From an uncultured Alphaproteobacteria bacterium (GTDB lineage Bacteria; Pseudomonadota; Alphaproteobacteria; SP197), in assembly GCA_938048755.1 (NCBI GenBank), contig CALIUG010000108.1:1-43177 (forward strand): DNA of 43,177 bases, read 5' to 3'. The position numbers and the translations under genes were made by a program. Of the stretch, positions 31,238 through 41,500 are shown in pieces; position 1 is the first letter of the stretch; every line of letters begins with the position of its first letter. The notes under the pieces were generated by a model. The model was not told the DNA's origin, ran no database searches, and worked only from the letters and a program-made list of their open reading frames with translations.

Positions 31238-32999
31238 CGGTGGCGATCTCTCCCCGACCTTCGAACTGAAGGGAATTGGCGTAGCCCGCGGCATTGCCAT
31301 CGGGCCAGCCTATGTCAGCGAAAGCGGCATGCTGGATGTTCCGACCTATACCCTGAAGGTCAAGGAGATCGATGCGGAAATTGCCCGCTTCGAGAGCGCA
31401 GTCGACAATGCACTGGTCCAGATCGACAAACTGGCCAAGAAGGCATCGGGACTGCCCGACAGCGCCGCCGAGGAACTGGGATATCTGCTGCAGGCACACG
31501 GCCAGATGTTGCAGGGTTCCCGCCTGGTGCGCGGCGTTGAAAAACGCATCCGTGGTGAGAAACTCAACGCTGAAGCGGCCGTTTCCCAGGAAGTCGGCGA
31601 GATTTCACATGCATTCTCGCAGATGGAAGACAGCTATCTTTCGGAACGCAGCAAGGATGTGCGCGATGTCGGACAACGTCTGCTCCGCTGTCTGATGCAG
31701 ACGCCTTACCGCGCGCTGGCCGATTTACCATCAGGCACCGTGGTCGTTGCCGACGAACTGACACCGGCTGACACCGCGCTGCTGGATCCCCATCTTGTCG
31801 CGGGTTTCGTGACGGCTGTCGGCGGTGCGCAGGACCACACGGGTATTCTTGCCCGGTCACTGGCGCTTCCTGCCGTCGTGGGCACTGCGGAACTTCTGAG
31901 CCACGTGAAGAACGGCGACATCATCGTGGTGGACGGCGCAACGGGCCAGATCGTCGTCAATCCCGATGCGGCAACCCTGAAACGTTACCAGGACCGGAAG
32001 GTCGAACTGAAGCGTCAGGCCCGCAAGCTGGAGCGTCTGCGCAACGTTCCCGCGACAACGCGTGACGAGGTCCAGATTTCCCTCCAGGCCAACATTGATC
32101 TACCAAGCGAGATCGACGGTGCTCTGGAACACGGCGCAGAAGGCATCGGTCTCTATCGCACGGAGTATGTCTTTCTCAATCGCGACGACGTACCCACCGA
32201 AGACGAGCAGTATGTGGAGTTGCGCAACATCGTGGAGGGCATGAAGGGCCTTCCGGTGACCGTTCGCACCCTGGATGTGGGCAACGACAAACTCCCGTAT
32301 TCCCTGGGTGAACATCTGGGCGTCAGCGCCAATCCGGCCATGGGCCTGCGTGCCATCCGCCTGTCGCTCAAGGTCCAGAGTCTGCTCGAGAATCAGCTTT
32401 CGGCGATTTTGCGTGCCGGGGCCCATGGTCCCGTCCGGATCCTGATACCGATGATTTCGACATCTTCCGAGATGCGACAGGTGCGCCAGATCATGAAGAA
32501 GGTCGCCACACGCCTGCGGCGCAAGAAGATCAAGATTGCCGACCCCCTGCCACCAGTGGGCGCCATGATCGAAATTCCAGGCGCGGCCCTCTCAGCTGAC
32601 GGACTGGCACGCGACTGCGAGTTCTTTTCGATCGGGACCAACGATCTGACGATGTACACGCTGGCGATCGATCGTGGCGACGAGCAGGTTGCGCACCTCT
32701 ACAGCCCCCTGCATCCGGCCGTTCTGCGCTTGATCCAGTTCACGACCGCAGCGGCCTTGCGTGCGCGCATTCCTGTCAATGTATGCGGTGAAATGGCGGG
32801 CGACGAGCGGATGACCGCCGTTCTTCTGGGTCTGGGCATCCGCGATCTCTCCATGGCCTCAGCGGCCGTACCCAGGGTCAAGCAGCGCATTAGGGGTCTT
32901 GACCTGAACGAAGCCACCCGCCGGGCACAGACCATCATGGAACAGACCGATTCAGGTATGGTTGCGGCTCTGCTGGATGATTTCAACGCCCTGGCATAG
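31230..32999 (+). CDS. Phosphoenolpyruvate--protein phosphotransferase (Enzyme I), no N-terminal GAF domain
   Basis: Start [46 protein letters not shown] active-site His; [31 protein letters not shown]. 589 aa. Confidence 0.94.
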   Translation: MSDGGDLSPTFELKGIGVARGIAIGPAYVSESGMLDVPTYTLKVKEIDAEIARFESAVDNALVQIDKLAKKASGLPDSAAEELGYLLQAHGQMLQGSRLVRGVEKRIRGEKLNAEAAVSQEVGEISHAFSQMEDSYLSERSKDVRDVGQRLLRCLMQTPYRALADLPSGTVVVADELTPADTALLDPHLVAGFVTAVGGAQDHTGILARSLALPAVVGTAELLSHVKNGDIIVVDGATGQIVVNPDAATLKRYQDRKVELKRQARKLERLRNVPATTRDEVQISLQANIDLPSEIDGALEHGAEGIGLYRTEYVFLNRDDVPTEDEQYVELRNIVEGMKGLPVTVRTLDVGNDKLPYSLGEHLGVSANPAMGLRAIRLSLKVQSLLENQLSAILRAGAHGPVRILIPMISTSSEMRQVRQIMKKVATRLRRKKIKIADPLPPVGAMIEIPGAALSADGLARDCEFFSIGTNDLTMYTLAIDRGDEQVAHLYSPLHPAVLRLIQFTTAAALRARIPVNVCGEMAGDERMTAVLLGLGIRDLSMASAAVPRVKQRIRGLDLNEATRRAQTIMEQTDSGMVAALLDDFNALA

Positions 33000-33109
33000 C
33001 TGTCCTGCATGTGCGCTGCTGGACGCCGTGGACGGTATTTGATAAGCGGTGCCCAAGGTCCCGACAGGACGACGAATTTCCCCGAATTGCATGTGAGAAT
33101 GGACGCCAA

Positions 33110-34414
33110 ATGAGCGATTTCAACGATTACAAGGTTGCCGACATGAGCCTGGCCGATTGGGGCCGCAAGGAAATCGAGATTGCCGAGGTCGAGATGCCCG
33201 GTCTCATGTCCATCCGCGAAGGCTATGGCGGCAGCAAGCCGCTCGAAGGTGCGCGCATCACCGGCTGTCTGCACATGACCATTCAGACCGCCGTGCTGAT
33301 CGAAACGCTCGTCGAACTGGGCGCCGAAATCCGCTGGTCTTCCTGCAACATCTTCTCGACCCAGGATCAGGCAGCCGCGGCGATCGCCGCCGCAGGCATT
33401 CCGGTTTTCGCCTGGAAGGGCGAGACCGAAGAGGAATATGAGTGGTGCATTGAGCAGACCATCAAGGGCCCCGACGGTTGGGTGCCCAACATGCTGCTGG
33501 ATGACGGCGGCGATCTGACCGCGATCATGCATGACAAATACCCCGAACTGCTCGAGGACGTGCACGGCGTCAGCGAGGAAACGACAACCGGCGTGGCCCG
33601 CCTGTATCAGATGGCCAAGCGTGGCGAACTGAAGGTTCCCGCCTTCAACGTCAACGACTCCGTCACCAAGTCGAAATTCGACAACGTCTATGGCTGCCGC
33701 GAGAGCCTGACCGACGGCATTCGCCGGGCGACCGATGTCATGATGGCCGGCAAGGTTGCCGTGGTCGCCGGTTATGGCGGCGTTGGCAAGGGTTCAGCCC
33801 AGTCGCTGCAGGGTGCCGGCGCACGCGTCATGGTGACCGAAATCGATCCCATCTGCGCCTTGCAGGCCGCGATGGACGGTTATGAGGTCGTCACCATGGA
33901 CGATGCTGCCCCCAAGGCTGATATCTTCGTGACGGCGACGGGCAACACCGACGTCATCACGGTTGACCACATGCGGGCCATGAAGGACCGCGCCATCGTC
34001 TGCAACATCGGCCATTTCGATAACGAAATTCAGGTCGAGGCGACAAAGAACTTCAAGTGGAACAACATCAAGCCCCAGGTCGACGAGATCGAGTTCCCCG
34101 ACGGCAAGAAGATCATCCTTCTGGCCGAAGGCCGCCTGGTGAACCTGGGTTGCGCCACCGGCCATCCCAGCTTCGTGATGAGCGCCAGCTTCTCCAACCA
34201 GGTGCTGGCCCAGATCGAACTGTGGGCCCACAAGGACAAGGGCACCTACAAGCGTGACGAGGTCTATGTGCTGCCCAAGCATCTGGACGAGCAGGTTGCC
34301 ATGCTGCATCTCGAAAAGGTCGGGGCGAAACTCACCAAGCTGACCGATCACCAGGCAAGCTACATCGGTGTCGATCAGGCCGGACCGTTCAAGCCGGAAG
34401 AGTACCGCTACTAA
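33110..34414 (+). CDS. ahcY: Adenosylhomocysteinase
   Basis: Start [82 protein letters not shown]-terminal KPEEYRY. Confidence 0.98.
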   Translation: MSDFNDYKVADMSLADWGRKEIEIAEVEMPGLMSIREGYGGSKPLEGARITGCLHMTIQTAVLIETLVELGAEIRWSSCNIFSTQDQAAAAIAAAGIPVFAWKGETEEEYEWCIEQTIKGPDGWVPNMLLDDGGDLTAIMHDKYPELLEDVHGVSEETTTGVARLYQMAKRGELKVPAFNVNDSVTKSKFDNVYGCRESLTDGIRRATDVMMAGKVAVVAGYGGVGKGSAQSLQGAGARVMVTEIDPICALQAAMDGYEVVTMDDAAPKADIFVTATGNTDVITVDHMRAMKDRAIVCNIGHFDNEIQVEATKNFKWNNIKPQVDEIEFPDGKKIILLAEGRLVNLGCATGHPSFVMSASFSNQVLAQIELWAHKDKGTYKRDEVYVLPKHLDEQVAMLHLEKVGAKLTKLTDHQASYIGVDQAGPFKPEEYRY

Positions 34415-34437
34415 ACGCTGTGGCAGATACAGCCATC

Positions 34438-34473
34438 AAGGGCCGGAACCGCAGGGTTTCGGCCCTTTTCTTT
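34438..34473 (+). terminator. Rho-independent terminator downstream of ahcY
   Basis: AAGGGCCGGAACC-GCAG-GGTTTCGGCCCTT followed by TTCTTT; 13-bp stem with one G-U pair. Confidence 0.9.
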
Positions 34474-34476
34474 GCC

Positions 34477-35175
34477 CTATCTGCAAGCCCGCAGCCGGCC
34501 CATGTCGAAATGGAAATGGTCCGCGTGGAGGTCGTTGTATTCCGGACCCAGAACCGTGTTGAAGAGGCCGCACGCGCGTTTGTGCACGGCATGAAGGAAT
34601 CTGGATTCCTCGGTCTCTCCTTCCCAATCGGCAAGTACAGAAACACTGCGACCGTCGAGGAGAACGAAGCCGGAGATGTCGATGGCGTTGGCTGTGGCAT
34701 GCTGGCTTCGCCTGCCGGCCGTTGCACCATTGATGTTTCGGCAGGCATAGCTGCCCAGGTGATTGATGCGTGCCAGACCGCTGCCCAGATGCTCGAGGGC
34801 AAGGCGGTCCACTTCCGTTTCGTACCAATAGAGCGCCGCTGCCATGCCGCAACTGAGATCAAAGCCGCTGCTGTAGGGAACACTGGACTGATCAAACCGC
34901 ACGCCATCGTTCAGACCACATCCATTCTGCATCGGACGGGCCGGTAACGCGGTATAGATCAGATTCGAGCGGTCCAGAGCGGCAAAACAGGCATCACTGT
35001 CGGCGCTCAGGGCATTGAGCTGGTAACGCGCCATGCTTCCTGGTGGAAGTTCAAGATTCACCTCTACCCACGGCGACCAGCCAGCCGGGATGCGAATCCA
35101 GGACTGCTGCAGGCCAACAGCCGTCAATCCGACCACAATCGTGACAATCGCCAATCCGCGCGCCCATCCAGCCAA
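34477..35175 (-). CDS. Extensin-like family protein
   Basis: N-terminal TM; CGLNDGVRF, LGSYACRNINGATAGRRSQHATANAIDISGFVLLDG, HADHFHFDMGR; extensin-like C-terminal/peptidase M15-like pattern. Confidence 0.85.
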   Translation of the reverse strand: MAGWARGLAIVTIVVGLTAVGLQQSWIRIPAGWSPWVEVNLELPPGSMARYQLNALSADSDACFAALDRSNLIYTALPARPMQNGCGLNDGVRFDQSSVPYSSGFDLSCGMAAALYWYETEVDRLALEHLGSGLARINHLGSYACRNINGATAGRRSQHATANAIDISGFVLLDGRSVSVLADWEGETEESRFLHAVHKRACGLFNTVLGPEYNDLHADHFHFDMGRLRACR

Positions 35176-35255
35176 GGTTCTTTTCCATCATCGATCTGTC
35201 CTGATGCGCGCATGAGACCCTATGAATCAGGCAGAACTCTGGCAGATCGGAACAC

Positions 35256-36272
35256 CTAGTCCGCGGGCACGCCGCGTGTGGTCGAGTATTCGAAGTGCAG
35301 AGGTTTGTCCGGGTAGACCAGATTGTAGATGTCGTGGGCGGCCATGGCGGTTTCCGAGAACCCGGAGAGGATCAGCTTCAGTTTGCCTGGATAGGTCACG
35401 ATGTCGCCAACGCCATAGATTCCCGGCGTACTGGTGGCCGAGGTCGCGGGATCGACCGTGATGAGGTTCTTTTCGAGGTTGAGACCCCATTCGGCGATCG
35501 GACCAAGCTCCATCCGCAGACCATAGAACGGCAGGAGAAGATCGGCCTCGAGCCTGCGCTCGTTGCCATCCAGATCGGCGACGACAACGGACTCCAGGTT
35601 CCCGTTTTCCCCTTCGAGACCGTGAAGCTGATAGGGCACGACAAGTTCCACTTCGCCGGCTTCAACAAGCGCCTCCATCCTGTTCACGCTGTCAGGGGCG
35701 GCGCGAAACCGGTTGCGGCGGTGGACCACCATGATCTTGTCGGCGATGCCGTGAAGCCCCAGAACCCAATCAAGCGCAGAATCACCGCCCCCGGCGATCA
35801 CGACACGCTTGCCCCGATGTTCTTCGCGGCGCGTGACCAGATAGGACACACCGCCTGATTCCTCATAAGCCTCGATGCCCGTCAGAGGCGGCCTGTTGGG
35901 ACCGAAGGCACCGCAGCCGGCAGCCACGACAATGGCCTTGCTGTTGATCGTTGTGCCGGTCGATGTGCGTACCGTGAACGCGCCTGCTTCACCCTCAACT
36001 GCAATGACCTGCTGATCCAGGTGAAACACGGGATCGAAGGGGTCTGCCTGTTCCTTGAGCCGTGTGATCAGGGTTTCGGCCTCGATCTCGGGATAGCCAG
36101 GGATGTCATAGATGGGTTTTTCCGGGTAGAGCGCGGTGCACTGGCCGCCGATAGCGTCAAGCGTGTCAACGACATGGCAGCGCATGTTGAGCATACCGGC
36201 CTCAAAGATCTGAAACAGACCCACGGGTCCTGCTCCAATGACCACAATATCGGTCTCGTGCGTTTCGCTCAT
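35256..36272 (-). CDS. Thioredoxin-reductase-like ferredoxin--NADP(+) reductase
   Basis: DIVVIGAGPVGLFQIFEAGMLNMRCHVVDTLDAIGGQCTALYPEKPIYDIPGYPEI; GGGDSALDW; GVGDIVTYPGKLKLI. Confidence 0.92.
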   Translation of the reverse strand: MSETHETDIVVIGAGPVGLFQIFEAGMLNMRCHVVDTLDAIGGQCTALYPEKPIYDIPGYPEIEAETLITRLKEQADPFDPVFHLDQQVIAVEGEAGAFTVRTSTGTTINSKAIVVAAGCGAFGPNRPPLTGIEAYEESGGVSYLVTRREEHRGKRVVIAGGGDSALDWVLGLHGIADKIMVVHRRNRFRAAPDSVNRMEALVEAGEVELVVPYQLHGLEGENGNLESVVVADLDGNERRLEADLLLPFYGLRMELGPIAEWGLNLEKNLITVDPATSATSTPGIYGVGDIVTYPGKLKLILSGFSETAMAAHDIYNLVYPDKPLHFEYSTTRGVPAD

Positions 36273-36350
36273 GAGTTATCCCAGTCTCTGCCTTGCTGAT
36301 GTTGCCGGCGGCGCTTTCCAAGCTGCGCCTCTGACGCTAAGCCTTACCCG

Positions 36351-36821
36351 ATGGACCCGGCCCTAAACAACCTAACGTGTACTCTGGACTCGGTCGAGGC
36401 GACGCGAGCTCTGGGCGCAACAATTGCGGGAGTCGCGCAACAGGGCGATACGATCGCCCTGCGAGGAGATCTCGGTGCAGGAAAGACGAGCCTGGCCCAG
36501 GGCTTTGTGTGCGCCAGACTTGGCGATGTGGAGGTCACCAGCCCGACCTTCACCCTGGTTCAGACCTATGGCGAAGGAGACCAGGAGATCTGGCACGTCG
36601 ATCTCTACCGGATAGAGGAAGAAGCAGAGCTGGAAGAACTGGGTCTGGAGGAGGCTTTGGGCGTCGCGCTGGTGTTGTTTGAGTGGCCCGAGCGCATGGA
36701 AGAAGACCTGCCGGACGATCGCCTGGATATCCGGCTAGAGCATGACAGGTGCGGAGGACGCCATGCCGTTCTCACGCCGCGGGGAACCTGGGTTGACCGG
36801 CGACTGGATCTGACTTCATGA
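36351..36821 (+). CDS. tsaE: tRNA threonylcarbamoyladenosine biosynthesis ATPase TsaE
   Basis: ALRGDLGAGKTSLAQGFV, VTSPTFTLVQTYGEG, IWHVDLYRIEEEAELEELGLEE, VLFEWPERM. Confidence 0.96.
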   Translation: MDPALNNLTCTLDSVEATRALGATIAGVAQQGDTIALRGDLGAGKTSLAQGFVCARLGDVEVTSPTFTLVQTYGEGDQEIWHVDLYRIEEEAELEELGLEEALGVALVLFEWPERMEEDLPDDRLDIRLEHDRCGGRHAVLTPRGTWVDRRLDLTS

Positions 36822-37804
36822 CCGGCAAGCGCGAGCAAAAGATCACAGACTTCCTGGACAAGGCCGGCTGGTCCGACGCTGACAGAAAGCCGCTTGCCGG
36901 AGATGCATCGTTTCGTCGTTATGACCGACTCAAGGGGCCGCATGGCGATGCGGTACTGATGGATGCGCCGCCGCCGGAAGAAGACATCCGACCGTTCGTG
37001 CAAGTCGCACACATTCTGACGGATGCCGGACTGGCCGCACCTGAGATTCTGGCCGAAGATTCAGAAGCGGGCCTTCTGCTGCTCGAAGATCTGGGTGATG
37101 CCATCTACACCCGCGTTCTGGCCAACGGCGAAGACGAACAGAAGCTCTATCTGCCCGCCATCGATGCTCTGGTCGCGCTGCATCAGGCGGGCACGCCCGG
37201 CGACCTGCCCGCCTATGACGACGATCTGCTCCTGTTCGAGGCGTCGCTGCTGACCGACTGGTTCATGCCCCTGGCAGGCCTGGAACTCTCTGATCAGGGC
37301 CGGGATGACTACGTGAACCTGTGGCGAAATCTCCTACCGCTTGCACGGCAGGTGCCCGATGGCATCGTTTTGCGCGATTATCATGCCGACAATCTGCTTT
37401 GGCTTCCCGAACGCCATGGAATTCAGCGCGTCGGCCAACTGGATTTTCAGGATGCCGTGATCGGACCGGTCACCTATGACCTGGTCTCGCTGCTGGAAGA
37501 TGCCAGACGTGATGTCGCCCCCGATACGGTTGCGTCAGCCATCGACCACTATCTGGAACAGTTCCCCGGCATTGATCGCGACACTTTCCTGGCGTCCTAT
37601 GCCGTCATGGGCGCGCAACGCAATCTGAAGATCCTGGGCATTTTCTGCCGGCTTCTCACACGTGATGGCAAGGCGGGATATCAGGACTACATGCCACGGG
37701 TATGGGGGCATGTTGCCACAGACCTTCAACACCCTGCCCTGGCGCAACTTGAAGTCTGGCTGGACCGATGGATTCCAGCCAGCTTCCGGACAAGAGCGGC
37801 ATGA
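36818..37804 (+). CDS. amgK: Aminoglycoside-phosphotransferase-fold sugar kinase, probably N-acetylmuramate/N-acetylglucosamine kinase AmgK
   Basis: LAGDASFRRYDRL, VLRDYHADNLLWLPERHGIQRVGQLDFQDAVIGPVTYDLVSLLEDARRDV; directly upstream of the murU-like gene. Confidence 0.88.
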   Translation: MTGKREQKITDFLDKAGWSDADRKPLAGDASFRRYDRLKGPHGDAVLMDAPPPEEDIRPFVQVAHILTDAGLAAPEILAEDSEAGLLLLEDLGDAIYTRVLANGEDEQKLYLPAIDALVALHQAGTPGDLPAYDDDLLLFEASLLTDWFMPLAGLELSDQGRDDYVNLWRNLLPLARQVPDGIVLRDYHADNLLWLPERHGIQRVGQLDFQDAVIGPVTYDLVSLLEDARRDVAPDTVASAIDHYLEQFPGIDRDTFLASYAVMGAQRNLKILGIFCRLLTRDGKAGYQDYMPRVWGHVATDLQHPALAQLEVWLDRWIPASFRTRAA

Positions 37805-38508
37805 AGGAACTGCACTACGGCATGGTGCTGGCTGCAGGACGTGGCGAACGCATGCGCCCGATCTCCGGTACAATTCCAAAGCCGCTGATCGAGATTGGTG
37901 GGCGTTCCATGCTCGACCGCATGCTTGACCGCTTGGAGCGACTGGACAGCGTGGTGGTGAACGCATGGCATCTTCCCGAAAAGATTGCTGCTGCTGTTTC
38001 TGCCCGCCAGAAGCCGGATGTCATTTTGTTGCGTGAGGAAGTACTGCTCGACACGGGAGGCGGCGTAGCGAATGCGCTGCCGCATCTGGGTTCGGATGTC
38101 TTTGCGGTGGCCAATGGCGACGTGCTTCTGCACGAACCCCGCAAGCCAGCACTCTCGGCACTCGCTGAGGCGTGGGATGATAGTGCCATGGATGCTCTCC
38201 TGCTGCTGGTCGCGCGCGAAAGCGCCGGCGGTTTTCGGGGTGCTGGTGATTTCTTCATCGATACTGCCGGACGTCTTGAACGGCGCGGCGATGCCACCAG
38301 CGCACCCTATGTCTATGCCAGTCTCCAGCTGGTCCATCCTCGCCTGCTGGCCGATGCACCCGAGAGTGCCTTTTCGTTCAACCTGCTGTGGGACCGTGCG
38401 CTGGCTCAGGGCCGCCTGTTTGGCGTGGTCCATGACGGGGGTTGGTACACCGTCGACACACCAGCCAACATCGAAGCCGCCGAAGCGTGGCTGACCGAGA
38501 ATCCATGA
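37801..38508 (+). CDS. murU: Nucleotidyltransferase, probably N-acetylmuramate-1-phosphate uridylyltransferase MurU
   Basis: MVLAAGRGERMRPISGTIPKPLIEIGGRSMLDRMLDRL; 4-nt overlap with the amgK stop. Confidence 0.88.
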   Translation: MKELHYGMVLAAGRGERMRPISGTIPKPLIEIGGRSMLDRMLDRLERLDSVVVNAWHLPEKIAAAVSARQKPDVILLREEVLLDTGGGVANALPHLGSDVFAVANGDVLLHEPRKPALSALAEAWDDSAMDALLLLVARESAGGFRGAGDFFIDTAGRLERRGDATSAPYVYASLQLVHPRLLADAPESAFSFNLLWDRALAQGRLFGVVHDGGWYTVDTPANIEAAEAWLTENP

Positions 38509-41500
38509 GCGGCGTCTTCACCATTCCGGCCGGAACATCCTTTGTTGATGCGCTTGCTGCCGGTCTGATCGAGCGATTCGGTGACCCGCCTGAGGCACTG
38601 GCCAACACCCTGATTCTGCTTCCGACGCGCCGGTCGGTGCGCAGCTTGCGCGATGCCTTTCTGCGGCAGTCCGGCGGGCGGGCCATGATTCTGCCGGTGA
38701 TGCGTCCCATCGGTGATGTCGATGAAGACGAGATGACTCTGGCGCTGAGCGCGGATTTCGAAGGAGAGGCCGACCTTCCACCGACCATCGGCGGCCTGAG
38801 ACGTCAGCTTCTGCTGGCCCGACGCATCCGCGACGACCCTGCATACGGTGTGACCGGGGACGAGCAGGCGGCCCAGCTTGCTGCGGCGCTGGCGAGCTTC
38901 ATCGATGAAGTCGATACCGCCGAAGCGGACCTGGGACGCCTGGAAACCCTCGTTGACGATGCGGGGTTGTCGGAGCACTGGCAGACAACCCTGCGCTTCC
39001 TTAACGGCGTCCTGGATGCCTGGCACCAGACACTCGCGCGCGAAGACCGCATCGATCCTGCTGCCCGCAGGCGTCGGTTGCTCGACAACCTGGAACAGCG
39101 ATGGCGTGACGACCCACCCCTGGGGCCGGTGATTGCGGCAGGCTCGACCGGCACCATACCTGCGACAGCACGTCTGTTGGCGCGTGTGCGTGAACTTCCC
39201 CAGGGCATGGTGATCCTGCCAGGACTCGATCAGGACCTTGAAGACGACGCCTGGGAATCGATTGCACCAAGCCACCCCCAGCACGCCCTGAAAACCCTGC
39301 TTGAGCACTTCGAGATAGATCGCGCGGCCGTGCAGCCGTGGCCTGTACCGGGATGGGCGCACTTGCCCGTGGGGTCGCCAGATCGCCATCGGCTGTTCTC
39401 GGACGTCATGCGGCCGGCACAAGCAACAGCGTCATGGTCGCAATTGGACGATCCGCCCGAATCCGCGCTCGAGGGCCTGGCCTTCACGGCGTGTGCCAAT
39501 CCACGTGAGGAAGCCCAGGTTGCCGCGCTGCGTATGCGTTTCGAACTGGAAACGCCGGAACGCACCGTCGCGCTGGTGACGCGCGACCGCGATCTGGCGC
39601 GCAGGGTTGCCGCGGATCTGCGTCGCTGGTCCATCGACGTCGACGATTCGGCTGGCCAGGTCCTGGCTACAACATCGGCCGGCGTCTTCTTCCGGCTTGT
39701 AGCAACGGCCCTGGGAACCAACTGGGCCCCTGTTCCCTTGCTTGCTCTTCTGAAGCATCCGTTTACGCGGCTGGGACGTGAAGCAGGCGACGTCCGCTCC
39801 CTTGTGAGACGGCTGGAACTGCTTGCCTTGCGAGGGCCCAGGCCGGCCCCCGGAATTGAAGGCCTGCGCCATGCGCTGGGCAGCCGGCACATCGATCATG
39901 AGCTCGATGCCCTGTTGTCGGATCTGGGAGCCGCCACGGCAGAGCTGGATGCGCTGATGCGTGCGCCCAAGGCGCCCTTGGCACAGTTGGTCGAGCATCA
40001 TGTTCAGACACTCGAGAATCTTGCCCGAACCAGGCCGGATGACGCCAGCCCGGTCTGGGAGAACGAAGACGGAGAAGCGCTGCACGACTTTGTCACCGAG
40101 TTGATCGGCGACGCCGAGGCACTGGGTTTTGTCGAAACCGGCGCCTATCCGGCCTTGCTCGATACCCTGCTGGCTGGCCATGTGGTCCGACCCAGATATG
40201 GCAGCCATCCCAGGGCGTTCATCTGGGGCCCGCTGGAAGCGCGCATGCAGCATGCAGATTGCGTCATTCTGGGTGGTCTGGTTGAGGGCAACTGGCCGCC
40301 GGAACCGCCGAGCGACCCATGGATGAGCCGGCCCATGCGCGCGAAGTTCGGGCTGGCCACGCCGGAACAGCGCATTGGACTTGCCGCGCACGACTTTGTT
40401 CAGGCCGCCATGGCCCGTTCCGTGTTGCTGCTCTATCCCGAACGTGCTGCTGGTGCGCCAACGGTACCAGCGCGCTGGCTTGTGCGTCTGCAGGCCTTTC
40501 TTGATGCCCGTAACCTGGGCAGCCAACCACGCATCGAAGCGCGTAGGTGGCAACACTGGCAAAGCACGATGGACCGGCCGTCAAACATTGAGCCTGCCGT
40601 CGCGCCTGAGCCAAGGCCACCGCTGGATGTGCGCCCGGACGGGCTGTCGGTTACCCAGGTAGAGGTGTGGCAGCGCGACCCCTATGCGATCTACGCCCGC
40701 CGCATTCTCAAGCTTTCTCCACTGGACGACCTGGACGAAGATGCCGATGCGGCCAACCGCGGCAGCTTCATCCATGATGCACTGGAGCGCTTTGTTGTCG
40801 CGCATCCGGTCACCCTGCCGCACGACGCCCTCGAGCAGCTGCTTGCCATGGGTCGGGACGTTCTGGGAACGATGATCGAACGCCCTTCGGTCGCCACGTT
40901 CTGGTGGCGGCGGTTCGAGCGTATCGCTGCCTGGTTCGTTGAGGAGGAACACAAGCGACGCAAGGGTCTGAGCGCAGTCCACGCCGAGACCACCGCTCAG
41001 CTTTCCCTCCCCCATGGCCCCCGCGGCAGTTTCACGCTTAGCGCCAAGGCGGATCGGTTGGAAGTGGATCACGATGGCCGTGTTGCCGTGATCGACTACA
41101 AGACCGGCGCGGTGCCCCCTGGAAAGGCGGTCGAGGCTGGTGCGGCACCCCAACTGCCGCTGGAAGCCGCCATGGTTGCCGCAGGAATGTACCCCGGCAT
41201 TCCCGAGACCGATGTCACGGGCCTGGAATACTGGGAGCTCAAGGGCGGGGAGCCGGCCGCCGCAGTCAAACGTATCAAGGCGGACCCTTCCGAGGTTGCC
41301 GGACGGGCGCTGGAAGGTCTGGGAAGGCTGGTTACCGCATTTTCCAATGAAAACACGCCCTATCGCGACCACCCCGGTGGCCAGCCGATCGGCCGGTTCG
41401 ATGCGTTTGTGGATGTTGCCCGCACGAATGAATGGCGCCTGGGCTGGAAGACCATGCTGGATGATGTCGCCCCAAGCGACGTACCGAACGGCGTTACGCG

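Noticed and set aside
33000-33109. Known SAH or SAM riboswitch upstream of ahcY
   Set aside because: I could not match the leader to a consensus I recognise; only the repeat and one short stem are visible, so no riboswitch is called.
36733-36745. CTAGAGCATGACA inside tsaE, resembling the start of the palindromic elements near 23.7 kb
   Set aside because: No matching inverted arm nearby and it lies in a conserved coding frame; likely chance.
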